Notes under the pieces: generated by a model
The model's database searches: none
Told to the model about the DNA's origin: nothing
The model's input: only the letters and a program-made list of their open reading frames with translations
Position numbers and translations under genes: made by a program
Shown: piece after piece, positions 55,409 to 57,342 of the stretch
Numbering within the stretch: the first letter of the stretch is position 1
Layout of the letters: every line of letters starts with the position of its first letter
Source of the DNA: Penium margaritaceum
Taxonomy: Eukaryota; Streptophyta; Zygnematophyceae; Desmidiales; Peniaceae
Length of the DNA: 57,342 nucleotides
Assembly: GCA_023375785.1 (NCBI GenBank)
Contig: SZWC01000553.1
Span: forward strand, 11,586 to 68,927
Direction: 5' to 3'

Positions 55409-57260
55409 CTTCCTTTATGGCACTCTCTATGACCACCAAGTCTCGGGAGCCACTAGGACGGACCTTGGAATGTCATAAGATATCTCTTAGAGATATCTTA
55501 TGGTGGTTGCTGGATGAGACTTGCTCCAAGGGGGTAGTGCATGCCTTGTCTATCTTGACCAGACTTAGGGGACTTACTCCAAGGGAACAATGCATGCTTA
55601 GTTTGTCCTATGCCTGTCCAAATCAAAGTTATGGACAAGGATCGTATCAGATCAACAAATTCTCTCTTGCACCTCTATCCATGGATTATGAGATGTCTTC
55701 TCTCTCCAGCTGTCTTGGCCGTAGTCTTTGTCAGTTGCGTTGACCATATTGATCCATCAAGTACATGCAGAATGGAATTTGCTATCAAGCACTTTAGTCA
55801 TGCAATCTACGAGCATCTTCTTGGTCTACATATTCCAGGTCCATAGTCTCCTCTGTGACCAGATTACATGAGAAGTGGTATTTGATGTCAATGTGCTTGG
55901 TCTGTAGTGAGATAACGTCATCCTGTGACATTTTCATGGCACTGTTGTTGTCGATGCGGACCTCTGTTGCTTCCATCAGTGGCACTTTCATTTCAACAAG
56001 CAAACAACGTAGCCAATGTGTCTCCTTGCATGCTTCGGATAGAGCAATGTGCTCTGCCTCACCGGTATAGAGGGAGACACGGTCTTGCCTTCTCCTTGCC
56101 TAAGGGACTGTACCATCCTTCAAGAGGTAGACAGAGCCCGAGGTGGACTTTTTTTCTTCCTCCCCAGACAGCGTTGGTGTAGCATACAAGCCACAATGGG
56201 CGAGATCCCTTGTGTCCTCCAAACTTGAGTCCCATGTGTTGTATCTTGAACAGATTGTGCATGATGCGCTTCTTGCTTGCCAGTGCTATGGCCCTGGATT
56301 GGCCACGAACCTACTCACTTGTTCTACACCATAGCAAATGTCAGGGCGTGTTCCTACTATGGCATACATGAGGCTACCAATTGCAGATAGGTAGAAAATG
56401 TTCTCCATTTTATTTTTTTCTGCTTCCGTGGTGGGGCTCATGGAGGACGAGAGCTTGATGTTTGTTGTCATGGATGTGCTGATTGGCTTGTACTCCTCCA
56501 TGTTGTAGTGCTTTAGGACGTCCATGATGTACTTGGTTTGGTTCAATTTGATCGTACCTGCTAGTCCATTGCGGTGGGCGGCTATCTCAAGGTAGGAATT
56601 GAGAGGATCCACGTCTATCTTGAACCTATTGCTTAGATCTATCTTCAGCTTGTTCAACCACCCGACTGATGACAAGCATATGATCAGGTCATCCATGCAC
56701 AGTATAACCAACATCAAGCCTTGCTCATCCTCGGGCACGTACACACTAGGGTCATTGTGGCAGTGGGTGAAGGTAACCCCGGCCATGAAGCCGTCCATCT
56801 CCTTCTTCCACATCCTTTAGGCCTCTTACAGCCCGAAGAGTGCTTGCGCCTGTTTGGAAACCTTGTAGTGTGGAGCTTTTACTCCCTCAGGCACTTCCAT
56901 CGTCACTTTTTTGTCAAGCTTCTTATAAAGAAAAGCTGTCTTGACGTCCATCTGGTGGACCTCTACATGTTTTGTAGCAACGATGCCCAACATGGATCTC
57001 ATGGAAGCAAAGGTGATGACAAGTACAAAGGTCTCCTTGTACTTTGTGCTTGAATGCTGGAAAAACCCCTTTGTCACAACTCTTGCCTTGTACTTGTCAA
57101 TAGTACCATCCTGCTTGAACTTCTTCCAGAGTGCCCACTTTGACCCCACCATGTGGGCGTTTTGGGGCCTGTCCACCACAACCCAAGTTCCATTTTCTTC
57201 AATGGATGCAAGTTCGCTATGCACTGCCTCCTTCCACTTGGCCGTATTTAACATGTTCAT
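55409..57260 (-). pseudogene. Element K RT, RNase H and 3'-noncoding region (family I/K)
   Basis: Minus strand. RT start at 57260 (TAKWKEAVHSELASIEENGTW), YKARVVTKGFFQ, the MDVKTAFLYKKLDKKV palm block and VPEGVKAPHY; a break at ALFGL followed by MWKKEMDGFMAGVTF. The catalytic box is CMDD instead of YVDD. RNase H starts in SAIGSLMYAIVGTRPDI and ends with EVRIDNNSAMKMS and HIDIKYHFSCNLV (55794-56003). The 3'-noncoding region (55409-55790) links this pol to the LTRs of the fold-back cluster. The 5' half lies beyond the window. Confidence 0.85.
55474..55502. other. 29-bp perfect palindrome (14-bp arms, 1-bp centre)
   Basis: The arms start CATAAGATATCTCT and face each other around a single T. A single arm-like sequence (TTAGAGATATCTC) occurs in the plus 3'-noncoding block near 46500, so the palindrome looks like a fold-back made from it. 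Confidence 0.7.
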
Positions 57261-57319
57261 AGCCTCGTACTTAGGCGGAGGTTTCTTGTATTGCGTCCTG
57301 CGTCAAAGTGTTGTTGGTG

Positions 57320-57342
57320 GTGCGTGCGTGCGTGCGTGCGTG
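57320..57342. repeat. (GTGC)n microsatellite
   Basis: About 5.5 units of the tetranucleotide at the window end; it may continue outside. Confidence 0.9.

Overview
The window is repeat-rich nuclear DNA of a land plant. Evidence: a thaumatin-like gene with all 16 family cysteines followed by an X8 (CBM43) module, a domain known mainly from plants; Ty1/copia elements with an initiator-Met primer-binding site (TGGTATCAGAGC); and MITE-type DNA transposons. I cannot name the species. The strong GC bias of the only host gene against AT-rich surroundings would fit a seedless plant, but that is a guess. Single Ns and a 300-N gap (32791-33090) show a draft assembly.

Layout. 1-480: flank with small hairpins. 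481-5755: three copia fragments (G on +, H and I on -), G sitting in the RNase H of H. 5756-15770: a tandem segmental duplication (copy 1 5756-7700, copy 2 12017-15770) separated by AT-rich DNA and a ~500-bp satellite (8895-11480). Copy 2 ends in the promoter of the thaumatin-X8 gene (15731-18233) and carries three MITE/TIR insertions; copy 1 lacks all three, so it supplies the empty sites, and it has lost the gene body. 18234-20119: no gene seen. 20120-36025: nested copia. A complete element A (20723-26192, TSD TCCCC) sits in element B, and a deletion-derivative element D (31292-34622, TSD CCTAG) sits in element C. 36026-42486: copia fragment F, then element E (same family as A, B and C), split by a D-type solo LTR (39230-39928, TSD GCCAG). 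42487-57342: a mosaic of LTR, gag and 3'-noncoding pieces of a third copia family (I/K) in alternating orientation. It forms large fold-backs that are themselves duplicated in tandem at ~7.6 kb, and ends in the 3' half of a K element.

No copia copy here can be autonomous: each has stop codons, frameshifts, lost catalytic residues or large deletions. The only host gene is the thaumatin-X8 gene, and it has one in-frame TAG.

The best leads are: (1) the thaumatin-X8 fusion; (2) three independent LTR insertions into the same ~60-bp part of related gag genes; (3) the duplicated LTR-gag fold-backs, which could give long hairpin RNA; (4) the D LTR, which combines a tRNA-like A/B box pair, heat-shock-element-like motifs and a TATA box inside an inverted repeat; (5) an unassigned decayed reading frame at 27627-28200.
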